Under the pieces are notes generated by a model. That model saw only the letters and a program-made list of their open reading frames with translations, made no database searches and was not told where the DNA came from. 64,000 nucleotides of DNA, taken from the NCBI GenBank assembly GCA_022843585.1, contig JALHNJ010000009.1:62001-126000 (forward strand), written 5' to 3'. The position numbers and the translations under genes are program-made. The stretch comes from Chitinophagaceae bacterium. GTDB lineage: Bacteria > Bacteroidota > Bacteroidia > Chitinophagales > Chitinophagaceae. Below, piece after piece: positions 1-7,072 of the stretch. How positions within the stretch are numbered: position 1 is the stretch's first letter; every line of letters begins with the position of its first letter.

Positions 1-29
1 TACTGCCGGCTTTGTTGCAATGATTAGTT

Positions 30-1157
30 TTGTCCAATTACATGATCCTTCTCTACGTTATTATAACATTATTTATTCTCTACAGCTTGCTGATCATTTA
101 TTATTGGCGGACATGGAGTTCAATCGTCATTTTTCACCCAACAAAAAAAGACGCACAAAAAAAAATAGCTCTCATCGTCCCCGCACGAAATGAAGAAAAT
201 AATATCGGAAAATTATTATCCGCATTAACCAATCAATCTTATCCAAAAGAACTCACTGAAATAATTGTAGTGGATGATAATTCTACAGACAACACCGCAG
301 CTATTGTTCAACAATTCCCTTTTGCAAAGCTGATTCAATTAAAAGAAGATGCTATCAACTCTTATAAAAAGAAAGCAATAGAAAAGGGCATCGCTGCTGC
401 TACTGGTGAATTGATAGTTACTACCGATGCAGATTGTATTCCCCCAAAAAACTGGTTGCAAACAATTGCTTCATTCAAAGAAGAAAAAGAAGCCATATTT
501 ATTGCTGCTCCGGTGGTGATAAATTGTAACTCATCGGTATTGCAGGTTTTCCAGGCAATGGATTTTATGGTATTGCAAGGTATTACCGGGGCCGTTGTTG
601 CCAGTCAAAAAATGTCGATGTGCAATGGCGCCAATCTTGCGTATGAACGAAATGCATTTTATGCGGTGAATGGTTTTACTGGCATCGACCATATCGCTTC
701 CGGCGATGATATGCTGCTAATGCATAAGATTGTAAAACTATATCCGGGAAAAGTACATTACCTGAAATCCAAAGAAGCCATTGTAAGTACAGAGCCTATG
801 CAAACATGGAGATCATTTTTTAATCAGCGTATCCGCTGGGCCAGTAAAGCCGGTCTCTATAATGATAAAAGAATTTTACCGGTGCTATTATTGGTATATC
901 TCGTCAATGTATCCTTTGCTGCATTATTAATAGCTGGTATCTGGGATACTCACAATTTATTATACGCTGCAATTTTATGGGTCGTCAAAACATTAGTTGA
1001 GTTGCCTTTTTTTATCAGCGTATCAAATTTCTTTGACAAGCAATGGGCCATTAAACTGTTTTTCATTTTTCAGCCGCTGCATATTTTTTATACAATTATT
1101 TCCGGGCTATTTAGCCAATTTGGTAAGTATGAGTGGAAGGGAAGAAAGGTGAACTAA
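30..1157 (+). CDS. Family 2 glycosyltransferase, membrane-anchored
   Basis: Probably transfers a sugar from a nucleotide donor to an envelope polysaccharide or lipid on the cytoplasmic face; the substrate cannot be read from sequence. One N-terminal membrane segment (about residues 5-26) precedes a GT-A domain starting at the ALIVPARNEE strand. The metal-binding DAD is at about 133-135, SGDDM at about 224-228 and the QRIRW motif (QxxRW, typical of processive GT2 enzymes) at about 266-270. Two or three further membrane segments follow near 284-360. The frame can open at TTG (30) or at ATG (42); neither has a clear ribosome binding site, so the start is uncertain. A 20-base hairpin follows the stop codon. 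Confidence 0.85.
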   Translation: MSNYMILLYVIITLFILYSLLIIYYWRTWSSIVIFHPTKKDAQKKIALIVPARNEENNIGKLLSALTNQSYPKELTEIIVVDDNSTDNTAAIVQQFPFAKLIQLKEDAINSYKKKAIEKGIAAATGELIVTTDADCIPPKNWLQTIASFKEEKEAIFIAAPVVINCNSSVLQVFQAMDFMVLQGITGAVVASQKMSMCNGANLAYERNAFYAVNGFTGIDHIASGDDMLLMHKIVKLYPGKVHYLKSKEAIVSTEPMQTWRSFFNQRIRWASKAGLYNDKRILPVLLLVYLVNVSFAALLIAGIWDTHNLLYAAILWVVKTLVELPFFISVSNFFDKQWAIKLFFIFQPLHIFYTIISGLFSQFGKYEWKGRKVN

Positions 1158-1158
1158 A

Positions 1159-1178
1159 CCCCAATCCGCTGATTGGGG
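1159..1178 (+). terminator. Hairpin after glycosyltransferase gene
   Basis: A perfect 8-bp stem (CCCCAATC / GATTGGGG) with a 4-base loop starts two bases after the stop codon. It lacks an immediate T-run (ATTTTT comes about 10 bases later), so it may be a weak terminator or an mRNA 3' end stabiliser. Confidence 0.5.
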
Positions 1179-1265
1179 AGCTTCCGAATATTTTTCCTAA
1201 ATCAATTTCTATTTTAACATGTACCTTCTCTTCTATCGAACTGTTTTATAATCGCTGGATAAAGA

Positions 1266-1273
1266 TATATTTG
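1266..1273 (+). promoter_or_regulatory. Bacteroidota -7 box for the permease gene
   Basis: TATATTTG matches the Bacteroidota primary-sigma -7 consensus TAnnTTTG. A GTTTT stretch at about 1243-1247 lies at the spacing expected for the -33 element. Transcription would begin near 1279, about 18 bases before the ATG at 1297. Confidence 0.5.
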
Positions 1274-1296
1274 TACGCATTCATTTTAAACATTCA

Positions 1297-2382
1297 ATGA
1301 ACCAATCACAATCATTCCAGGCAGCAGCATGGCGACGGCTTAAAAAAAACAAAGGTGCTGTTTTTGGATTGGTGATTATTATGCTGGCAACACTCATTGC
1401 CATCTTCGCATATTTTATTGCTCCTGATTCCTCCCCTTATGCCAATAGAATAATTGTTGAAATTGATGGAAAAAAACCCGGATTTAAACAAGAGTTTATT
1501 AAAGTAAAAAAAGATAAAGACGTTGCTTCAACCGGATTTTTTCAGCAACTGCTGAGTGGCAAAGAAGATGTGCATTATTACATTCCCATCACCAATCATG
1601 AAGAGAAAACAGACAGCATTATTGTTCAAAAATATATTGACGAAGGTGTATCTGAAAGACAAGCCTATCACAAATCGCAATTACATGAGAAAGCAATTAC
1701 TCAATTAAAATTTCCAATAGGCACCGATAAATATGGCCGGGATATTTTAAGTCGCATTATAGTAGGTACCCGAGTAAGTTTAAGTGTTGGGTTAATTACG
1801 GTCATCATTTCATTAAGTATCGGATTGATCTTAGGCTCATTGGCGGGTTATTTCCGTGGCCGTACGGATGACATCATCATGTGGTTCATCAATGTTATCT
1901 GGAGTATTCCTACTTTATTACTTGTCTTCGCCATCACCTTAGCATTAGGAAAAGGTTTTTGGCAAGTGTTCATCGCTGTAGGTTTAACCATGTGGGTTAA
2001 TGTTGCCAGATTAGTCAGAGGCCAGGTACTGGGAGTACGAGAGTTGGAATATGTGGAAGCATCAAAAGCATTAGGGTATTCTAATTTTAGAATTATTGTT
2101 CGACATATATGGCCGAATATTATGGGACCTGTAATGGTTATTGCAGCCAGCAATTTTGCATCGGCAATTGTTATTGAAGCTGGCTTAAGCTTTTTAGGCA
2201 TTGGTGTACAACCTCCGCAACCAAGCTGGGGATTGATGATAAAAGAAAATTACAATTTCATCATCACTCAAAATCCAATGCTGGCATTAGCACCGGGCTT
2301 TGCTATTATGCTATTGGTACTCGCCTTTAATTTATTGGGTAATGGTTTACGAGATGCATTAAATGTGAGAGGAAGAATATAA
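1297..2382 (+). CDS. ABC transporter permease, OppC/DppC type
   Basis: Inner-membrane permease subunit of a peptide-type ABC importer. The N-terminal OppC_N-like segment has one membrane helix (about residues 20-42). A hydrophilic stretch of roughly 100 residues, predicted outside the cytoplasm, separates it from the permease core (about 155-360), which has five or six helices. The ATPase-docking EAA loop reads EASKALGYSNFRIIVRH at about 254-270. The spacer is longer than in the E. coli proteins; I believe similar long forms occur in Bacteroidota. No ATPase, binding protein or partner permease lies alongside, so partners must be elsewhere. It has its own promoter match, and Lrp follows convergently 13 bases after its stop. 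Confidence 0.87.
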   Translation: MNQSQSFQAAAWRRLKKNKGAVFGLVIIMLATLIAIFAYFIAPDSSPYANRIIVEIDGKKPGFKQEFIKVKKDKDVASTGFFQQLLSGKEDVHYYIPITNHEEKTDSIIVQKYIDEGVSERQAYHKSQLHEKAITQLKFPIGTDKYGRDILSRIIVGTRVSLSVGLITVIISLSIGLILGSLAGYFRGRTDDIIMWFINVIWSIPTLLLVFAITLALGKGFWQVFIAVGLTMWVNVARLVRGQVLGVRELEYVEASKALGYSNFRIIVRHIWPNIMGPVMVIAASNFASAIVIEAGLSFLGIGVQPPQPSWGLMIKENYNFIITQNPMLALAPGFAIMLLVLAFNLLGNGLRDALNVRGRI

Positions 2383-2395
2383 CAACAAAAAATAA

Positions 2396-2860
2396 CTACA
2401 TCACTTTTACATTACGGCTAAAGCTTTCGTCGAGTGAAATAAAGGTTTCTGTTCGTTCGATACCTTTTATTTTTTGCAACTGATCGTGTAAAACAAAACG
2501 TAATTGTGTAATATCCTTGCAAACTATTTCTGCAAACATGCTGTAGTTGCCGGTTGTATAATTTAACCGCACTATTTCCGGAATTTTTTGGAGATCTTTT
2601 GCTACCGTATCATACAACGAACTTTCTTTAAGGTAAATACCAATGAAGGCGATCACATCATACCCCAGTTGTTTTAAATCTGCCTTCAACCTTGTACCTT
2701 TAACCACTCCTGCCTCCTGTAGTTTTTTGATACGAACATGAATGGTGCCGCCGGAAACAAATAGTTTTTTTCCGAGATCGGCGTAAGAGATTTCAGCATT
2801 CTCCATCATGTGATGAATGATCTGCAGATCGAGATTATCAAGATTTAATTTCGTTGCCAT
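2396..2860 (-). CDS. Lrp/AsnC family transcriptional regulator
   Basis: Leucine-responsive-protein-type regulator, expected to form dimers to octamers and respond to an amino acid. The N-terminal winged helix-turn-helix (about residues 5-55) includes NAEISYADLGKKLFVS and the recognition segment GGTIHVRIKKLQEAG; the C-terminal half (about 70-150) is the RAM ligand-binding and oligomerisation domain (GNYSMFAEI strand and a final ERTETFISL strand). At 154 aa it has the normal family length. The upstream side carries an AT-rich near-palindrome (2894-2914) that could be its own operator, as these proteins are often autoregulated. The neighbours do not reveal the target. Confidence 0.92.
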   Translation of the reverse strand: MATKLNLDNLDLQIIHHMMENAEISYADLGKKLFVSGGTIHVRIKKLQEAGVVKGTRLKADLKQLGYDVIAFIGIYLKESSLYDTVAKDLQKIPEIVRLNYTTGNYSMFAEIVCKDITQLRFVLHDQLQKIKGIERTETFISLDESFSRNVKVM

Positions 2861-2893
2861 TTTGTATATTGATTTTAGATATTATTCATAATA

Positions 2894-2914
2894 ATTATCA
2901 AATATTTGAATAAT
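2894..2914. promoter_or_regulatory. Putative Lrp-type operator
   Basis: A 21-base near-palindrome with core AAATATTT flanked by inverted ATTAT(C)/(G)AATAAT arms sits 34 bases upstream of the Lrp start and about 30 bases upstream of the -33 element of the RNA gene. AT-rich symmetric sites of this kind are typical of Lrp/AsnC operators. The assignment is by position and symmetry only. Confidence 0.4.
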
Positions 2915-2944
2915 TTCTATACTTTCAAAATATTTATTAGAAAA

Positions 2945-2977
2945 TTTGGAACGAAAAGCTTTTGAAGCCTATATTTG
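2945..2977 (+). promoter_or_regulatory. Promoter of the tRNA-like RNA gene
   Basis: TTTG (2945-2948) and TATATTTG (2970-2977) are separated by 21 bases, a good match to the Bacteroidota pattern TTTG-N19..21-TAnnTTTG. The predicted start is near 2982-2985, leaving a leader of about 35 bases before the tRNA-like domain. The leader contains a small GCC-GAAA-GGC hairpin (2991-3000). Confidence 0.65.
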
Positions 2978-3018
2978 TGTCGTCAACAACGCCGAAAGGC
3001 ACTAGTTCTTGATAATAC

Positions 3019-3197
3019 TGTGGGGTGATGAAATTGCGAAAGCATGGCAGACATACCCTCTTGTCTCGGGGGTGGGGAAAACAGGATAAACGTAGCATAG
3101 AGCCGTTTTGATAGCAATATCAAAACGACCGGGGTCGACCACCGAACTTTGTACTACAGCTAACTGCCCCGTGGAGGTTCGAACCCTCCCCCTACAG
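3019..3197 (+). ncRNA. tRNA-like structured RNA with a giant variable arm
   Basis: No protein explains this stretch. A tRNA-like fold can be drawn. Acceptor strands TGTGGGG (3019-3025) and CCCTACA (3190-3196) pair over 7 bp with one G-U, and G3197 is the discriminator; no CCA is encoded. A perfect T-arm, GGAGG-TTCGAAC-CCTCC, occupies 3173-3189. The D-arm resembles tRNA-Leu (ATG stem, GGCAGA, CAT) but its loop carries an extra TGC-GAAA-GCA mini-hairpin (3035-3044). The anticodon arm is CCCTC-TTGTCTC-GGGGG (3056-3072), placing GTC at 34-36 with T at position 37, where purines are almost universal. The variable region (3074-3172, about 99 bases) is closed by GGGG/CCCC and contains a perfect 10-bp stem capped by GCAA (3104-3127). 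It has its own promoter and an intrinsic terminator. I do not recognise the family. A very reduced tmRNA, a Y-RNA-like tRNA mimic or a degenerate tRNA are alternatives. Confidence 0.7.
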
Positions 3198-3203
3198 CAC
3201 TTT

Positions 3204-3232
3204 AAAAAGCCTCCGAAATTCGGAGGCTTTTT
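3204..3232 (+). terminator. Intrinsic terminator of the RNA gene
   Basis: AAAAAGCCTCCG and CGGAGGCTTTTT form a perfect 12-bp stem around a 5-base loop and end in a T-run. It begins seven bases after the discriminator base of the tRNA-like domain, fixing the 3' end of the transcript. Confidence 0.9.
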
Positions 3233-3299
3233 AATTTCCTCTCCGGCAATCCCTTTGAGCACTTTCATTGAAATAATATCTTGCACTGTCTTTCATTTA

Positions 3300-3307
3300 T
3301 AATTTTG
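3300..3307 (+). promoter_or_regulatory. -7 box for first DUF3078 gene
   Basis: TAATTTTG matches TAnnTTTG; transcription would start near 3312, about 14 bases ahead of the ATG at 3326. The -33 element is poor. Confidence 0.4.
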
Positions 3308-3325
3308 CAGCCAAAAAAATCAAGC

Positions 3326-4249
3326 ATGAAAATTATTTCAATCATTGTATGTACTCTTATTACTTTAATTACAGTGGCCCAGGATCAAAGTGTAAAAGCA
3401 TTGCAAGCCGAGTCGGGTAAAACAATAAAAAAAGATCCGGCTGATACCAGTAAAAAGAATTGGAGAAAGGGTGGTATCTATAGCCTGAATGTATCGCAGG
3501 CATCTTTAACGAACTGGGCTGCCGGTGGAGACGAATTTTCTCTTGCGGTTAATTCCCTCCTTAGCATGTATGCTTTTTACCAAAAAGACAAACACAGTTG
3601 GGACAATACATTTGACTTTAACCTCGGCTATGTAAAATCTACCAGTATCGGTGGAAGAAAAAATGATGACCGATTTGATCTCTTATCAAAATATGGATAT
3701 GCGCTAACTTCTAAACTTAATCTTGCGGGTTTGGTCAATCTTCGTTCGCAATTTTTTAAAGGTTACTCTTTTGATAATGTAAAAACTCTTTCCTCCAACT
3801 TTATGGCACCAGGATATTTGTTAGTGAGTGCGGGGCTTGATTATAAACCCAATAAAGCACTTTCTATTTATGTTTCCCCGCTAACAGCCCGTTGGGTAAT
3901 TGTAAGAGATACCGCATTATCCAATAAAGGTGCATATGGAGTAACACCGGGTAAAAAATCAAATTTGGAGATCGGTGCTTTTGCCTCCATCAATTATTTA
4001 AAAGAAATCTCCAAGAATATAACTTATAAAGCCCGGCTTGATTTATTTTCAAACTACAGAAGAAACCCGCAAAATGTTGATTTGTTTATGTCTAATATCC
4101 TGAATGTAAAATTGTCAAAAGTATTATCGGCTACCTGGGGTGTTGATCTTATTTATGATGATGATGTTAAATTATTTGGACCTAACAAAACTTCACCGGC
4201 CTTACAAGTAAAATCATTAGTAGGTATTGGATTGTTGATTAAGTTCTAA
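3326..4249 (+). CDS. DUF3078 secreted or outer-membrane protein (copy 1)
   Basis: A DUF3078-type protein of unknown function, typical of Bacteroidota and probably a small outer-membrane beta-barrel. I chose ATG 3326 over an upstream in-frame start at 3281 because it gives a clean signal peptide (MKIISIIVCTLITLITVAQ) and because the promoter box lies between the two. The mature protein has the family hallmark QASLTNWAAGGDEFSL near the N-terminus, then repeated amphipathic strands rich in aromatic residues, ending in a short strand (VGIGLLIKF) with a terminal Phe, as in barrel proteins. It is about half identical by eye to the next gene, so the two look like a tandem duplication. A terminator separates them. 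Confidence 0.82.
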   Translation: MKIISIIVCTLITLITVAQDQSVKALQAESGKTIKKDPADTSKKNWRKGGIYSLNVSQASLTNWAAGGDEFSLAVNSLLSMYAFYQKDKHSWDNTFDFNLGYVKSTSIGGRKNDDRFDLLSKYGYALTSKLNLAGLVNLRSQFFKGYSFDNVKTLSSNFMAPGYLLVSAGLDYKPNKALSIYVSPLTARWVIVRDTALSNKGAYGVTPGKKSNLEIGAFASINYLKEISKNITYKARLDLFSNYRRNPQNVDLFMSNILNVKLSKVLSATWGVDLIYDDDVKLFGPNKTSPALQVKSLVGIGLLIKF

Positions 4250-4282
4250 ACAATCGTTTGATATAATTTTATTCGCAATAAC

Positions 4283-4317
4283 ATGCTGCTTTTTTAACAG
4301 AAAGCAGCATTTTTTTT
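4283..4317 (+). terminator. Intrinsic terminator between the DUF3078 genes
   Basis: ATGCTGCTTT / AAAGCAGCAT form a 10-bp stem with an 8-base loop, followed by seven further T residues. The two duplicated genes therefore have separate transcripts. Confidence 0.85.
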
Positions 4318-4396
4318 ACAAACAGTCATTAGCATATTTATCTTTTAACATTCCTTATAAAATAAAATAGTTCCGCCATCTATTTATTCTCTCTTT

Positions 4397-4404
4397 TATA
4401 TTTG
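4397..4404 (+). promoter_or_regulatory. -7 box for second DUF3078 gene
   Basis: TATATTTG matches TAnnTTTG and would give a leader of roughly 85 bases before the ATG at 4495. No convincing -33 TTTG is visible. Confidence 0.35.
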
Positions 4405-4494
4405 CGCATATCCGTTATCCGCTAAAAACTTTTCTGTTTTTCTGCTTCTCTTATAAGCAGTATCCATATCACCACCAAAACCGAACTATTAAGT

Positions 4495-5424
4495 ATGAAA
4501 AAAGTATCAGTTCTTATTATTTTGCTTGCCAGTTGCCTAACTGTATTATCACAAGATGCAATTATTAAAAAGCTTCAGGTAGAATCGCTACGAACAATAA
4601 AAAAAGATATCCCGGACAGTACCTGGAAAAAATGGAAAGCAGGTGCATTGTACAATATCAATGTAGGTCAAAGTAGCCTGAGCAACTGGGCTGCCGGTGG
4701 CGATGATTTTTCATTAACCATTTCCACTTCGCTTAACCTGCACGGTTTTTATAAAAAGAAAAAACATAGCTGGGATAATACTTTAGATATAAACTTTGGC
4801 TATGTAAATACTACCAGCCTTGGAAGCCGTAAGAATGATGATCGGTTTGATTTTGTTTCCAAGTATGGCTATTCACTGGACAAACACTTAAATCTTGCAT
4901 CGCTTGTAAATTTCCGTTCGCAGTTTTTTAAAGGCTATACATACCATGATAATACGAAAAGTTTTGCATCAGCACTATTATCTCCCGCCTATGTAGTTAC
5001 AAGTTTGGGTATGGATTATAAAGCAGGTAAAAGTCTTTCCATTTTTGTTTCGCCAGTTACCTCCCGCTGGATAATTGTAAAAGATGATAGCCTCTCTGCC
5101 AGAGGTGAATATGGAGTAGTCCCCGGTTCACATAGCCTAAATCATCTTGGTGCTTTTGCAACTATCAATTATCAGAAAGCTTTCAACAAGTATGTATCAT
5201 ATAGGGGAAGGATAGATTTATTCTCCAACTATAAAAAAGATCCCCTGAATGCAGATTTATATATGACAAATTCTCTTTCAGCCAAAGTAGCAAAGATTCT
5301 TGCTTTTAGCTGGAACGTAGATATGATCTATGATGACGATGTAAAAGTATTTGGCAAAGAGAGTTCATCACCTGCTTTACAACTAAAATCAATAATAGGA
5401 GTTGGCCTGCAAATAAAAATATGA
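4495..5424 (+). CDS. DUF3078 secreted or outer-membrane protein (copy 2)
   Basis: Paralogue of the preceding gene and of the same unknown function. The N-terminus MKKVSVLIILLASCLTVLSQ is a signal peptide; LASC resembles a lipobox, but cleavage after LSQ parallels the other copy and is more likely. The hallmark SSLSNWAAGGDDFSL follows about residue 55. The spacing of conserved blocks (HSWDNT, GSRKNDDRFD, SRWIIVKD, NADLYMTNSL, IYDDDVK) matches copy 1 throughout, and the end is again a short beta strand (GVGLQIKI). An ancient tandem duplication with substantial divergence is inferred. Confidence 0.82.
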   Translation: MKKVSVLIILLASCLTVLSQDAIIKKLQVESLRTIKKDIPDSTWKKWKAGALYNINVGQSSLSNWAAGGDDFSLTISTSLNLHGFYKKKKHSWDNTLDINFGYVNTTSLGSRKNDDRFDFVSKYGYSLDKHLNLASLVNFRSQFFKGYTYHDNTKSFASALLSPAYVVTSLGMDYKAGKSLSIFVSPVTSRWIIVKDDSLSARGEYGVVPGSHSLNHLGAFATINYQKAFNKYVSYRGRIDLFSNYKKDPLNADLYMTNSLSAKVAKILAFSWNVDMIYDDDVKVFGKESSSPALQLKSIIGVGLQIKI

Positions 5425-5473
5425 CCGCTGATTTTTTGAGTATGGTTTTTTCTCTCTTCTGCACTACTCCATT

Positions 5474-5481
5474 TATCTTTG
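5474..5481 (+). promoter_or_regulatory. -7 box just before trmB
   Basis: TATCTTTG matches TAnnTTTG and ends six bases before the ATG at 5488. If used, the transcript would be leaderless or nearly so. Confidence 0.45.
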
Positions 5482-5487
5482 TGCGGT

Positions 5488-6198
5488 ATGGGCCAAAAGA
5501 AATTAATTCGGTTTGAAGAGCTATTGACTTTTAAGAATGTATTGCAATATCCAAAAGATATTAATGGTAAATGGAATGAATTCTTCGGCAATACAAATCC
5601 CATAACCTTAGAGCTGGCCTGCGGCAAAGGAGAATATGCAGTTGGACTTGGTCAGCTTTACCCAAACAGAAATTTTATCGGTATTGACTTAAAAGGAAAC
5701 CGCATATGGGTGGGTGCTAAAAAGTCTTTGCAAAATAATCTCACCAATGTCGGTTTTCTAAGAACAAAAATAGACCAGGTAGCAGAATACTTCAATCCGG
5801 GTGAAGTAGCTGAGATCTGGATCACTTTTCCTGATCCACAACTACGAATGTCGAAAGCAAAAAAAAGATTGACACATCCAAAATTTTTACGACTATATCA
5901 ACAATTTCTTGTTTCCGGTGGTTTACTACATTTAAAAACGGATAGCCCCGATTTATATACTTTTACGAAACAAGTGATTGAGCTGTACAACTGTCCGGTA
6001 TTGAAAGAAAGCGACAATGTGTACAAGGAGGAAATGATACCTGAAGAGTTGAAAATAAAAACACATTATGAGTCGCTTGATATAGCCGGGAGCAATCGTA
6101 TTCACTATTTATGTTTCTCTTTGCCTGCTACGCTACCAGGCAAAGAAAAAGATGAAGAGCTAAAAAAATTATTATCGAAACATGAAGGAACTGATTGA
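5488..6198 (+). CDS. trmB: tRNA (guanine-N7-)-methyltransferase
   Basis: Methylates N7 of G46 in the tRNA variable loop using S-adenosylmethionine. The SAM site is seen as LELACGKGEYA and the acidic end of strand 2 as FIGIDLKGNRIW; the family motif FPDPxxRxxKAKKRL is present as FPDPQLRMSKAKKRLTHP, and the C-terminal substrate region includes LHLKTDS. I start at ATG 5488; an in-frame TTG at 5479 overlaps the -7 box and is unlikely. The product is 236 aa, normal for TrmB. The last 17 bases overlap the next gene, so the two are probably translationally coupled. Confidence 0.93.
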   Translation: MGQKKLIRFEELLTFKNVLQYPKDINGKWNEFFGNTNPITLELACGKGEYAVGLGQLYPNRNFIGIDLKGNRIWVGAKKSLQNNLTNVGFLRTKIDQVAEYFNPGEVAEIWITFPDPQLRMSKAKKRLTHPKFLRLYQQFLVSGGLLHLKTDSPDLYTFTKQVIELYNCPVLKESDNVYKEEMIPEELKIKTHYESLDIAGSNRIHYLCFSLPATLPGKEKDEELKKLLSKHEGTD

Positions 6199-6367
6199 GG
6201 GCATTGATTATTATATTAATCCGGCTGGATATGTGGTACTAACAGAAAAATATCATTTAGATAAAGGCTATTGCTGTGGTAATGGCTGTCTTCATTGCCC
6301 CTATTACTATGAAAATGTGCCGGAGCCCCGCCGGAGTGAGTTGCTTACAAAAAAAGAAAATATATAA
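6182..6367 (+). CDS. DUF5522 small cysteine-rich protein
   Basis: A 61-residue protein of unknown function with the family core YCCGNGCLHCPY (four cysteines at about residues 31-40), preceded by an aromatic-rich beta hairpin (DYYINPAGYVVLTEKYHL). The Cys pattern suggests a metal or Fe-S site, but this is inference. It starts inside the end of trmB in another frame, an arrangement implying coupled expression and perhaps a link to tRNA modification. Assignment to DUF5522 is from recalled motif similarity. Confidence 0.8.
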   Translation: MKELIEGIDYYINPAGYVVLTEKYHLDKGYCCGNGCLHCPYYYENVPEPRRSELLTKKENI

Positions 6368-6445
6368 ATATACGGGCTGTATGCCCCATATTGAGTAATG
6401 CGGGCTACAACAAAATGCTTTAGTCAAAAAGTATAACTTTAAATA

Positions 6446-6835
6446 ATGGCTACAAAGAAGAAATCGTCCGGTAAATTAAAATCTGTACGGCCTTCCGGTA
6501 AGAAAGATGATAATTTTTTTGAATTGGTGTTTGAAGTAGCCCGTCAAATTCCGAAAGGGCGGGTAACTTCTTATGGCGCCATTGCTGCATGCCTTGGAGC
6601 TAAATCATCTTCTCGCATGGTAGGCTGGGCCATGAATGGGGCAGGTAGAGTAAAACCAAAAGTACCAGCACACCGTGTTGTCAATCGCCTCGGTATATTA
6701 AGTGGCAAACACCATTTTACACCTTCTGGTATGATGGAAAAACTTTTAAAAAAAGAAGGTATTAAAGTAAAGAATGACCAGGTGCAGGATTTTAAAAATG
6801 TATTTTGGGATCCGGCAGAAAGTTTAAGATTATAA
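6446..6835 (+). CDS. Alkyltransferase-like protein (MGMT fold, no catalytic Cys)
   Basis: Has the DNA-binding half of O6-alkylguanine-DNA alkyltransferase: GRVTSYGAIAACLGA helix-turn-helix, the SSRMVGWAM segment with the arginine finger, and the active-site loop. The loop reads PAHRVV where true alkyltransferases have PCHRVV, so the acceptor cysteine is Ala. Such ATL proteins bind O6-alkylguanine lesions and hand them to nucleotide excision repair rather than removing the alkyl group. A Lys/Ser-rich N-terminal extension of about 20 residues is present. A TAACTTTA box (6434-6441) lies five bases before the ATG, suggesting a very short leader. Confidence 0.88.
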   Translation: MATKKKSSGKLKSVRPSGKKDDNFFELVFEVARQIPKGRVTSYGAIAACLGAKSSSRMVGWAMNGAGRVKPKVPAHRVVNRLGILSGKHHFTPSGMMEKLLKKEGIKVKNDQVQDFKNVFWDPAESLRL

Positions 6836-6850
6836 ACTCAGCCTTAAGCA

Positions 6851-6880
6851 TAAAAAGAGAGCACCATAGAAATGGTGCTC
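6851..6880 (-). terminator. Intrinsic terminator on the minus strand
   Basis: Read on the minus strand, GAGCACCAT-TTCT-ATGGTGCTC (9-bp perfect stem, 6859-6880) runs straight into TCTTTTTA. The plus strand has no T-run after the stem. Both flanking protein genes are on the plus strand, so this terminator serves neither. Confidence 0.6.
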
Positions 6881-7000
6881 CGTAACCAAAACCAACCGGA
6901 GTATGCCGGCTAATTGCCCTCGGGGTGCAAATGCCATGCCACCCCATTTTGGGAATATTATAAAGCTATCTGACTCGTTTTTCAAAATTCACTGAGTAGT
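6881..7000 (-). ncRNA. Candidate minus-strand structured small RNA
   Basis: The 237-base gap between the ATL gene and cls holds several hairpins upstream of the minus-strand terminator: GGGGTG/CACCCC (6922-6945), a CCGG/CCGG pairing around 6897-6910 and CTCCG/CGGAG (6878-6882 with 6897-6901). The 5' limit is not defined; a weak TAGCTTTA box lies near 6960-6967 on the minus strand. It could be an independent small RNA or an antisense leader of cls. No known RNA family is recognised. Confidence 0.35.
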
Positions 7001-7072
7001 TCAAAAAAATTTAAAAGGCTGCTGTATTATTAAGTAACTTTTACTAAATAATAATTATTTACCCTTTCATAT

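Noticed and set aside
1-29. 3' end of an upstream gene
   Set aside because: Stops occur in two frames within the first 27 bases, but too little sequence is present to identify any gene.
1848-2201. Minus-strand open frame inside the permease gene
   Set aside because: Complete overlap with a well-supported permease core; a shadow in the antisense frame.
3074-3100. tmRNA tag-like frame G-E-N-...-N-V-A-stop
   Set aside because: The acceptor lacks the G3-U70 alanine identity pair, the D-domain differs from the conserved tmRNA 5' end, the RNA is less than half the usual length and the tag lacks a terminal Ala-Ala. Kept only as an alternative.
3026-3172. Intron-containing tRNA (group I)
   Set aside because: No group I core elements are recognisable, and the insertions lie in the D-loop and variable arm rather than the anticodon loop.
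3002-3302. Open frames on both strands across the RNA gene
   Set aside because: They run through the tRNA-like stems and the terminator, lack codon bias and family similarity, and are explained by the structured RNA.
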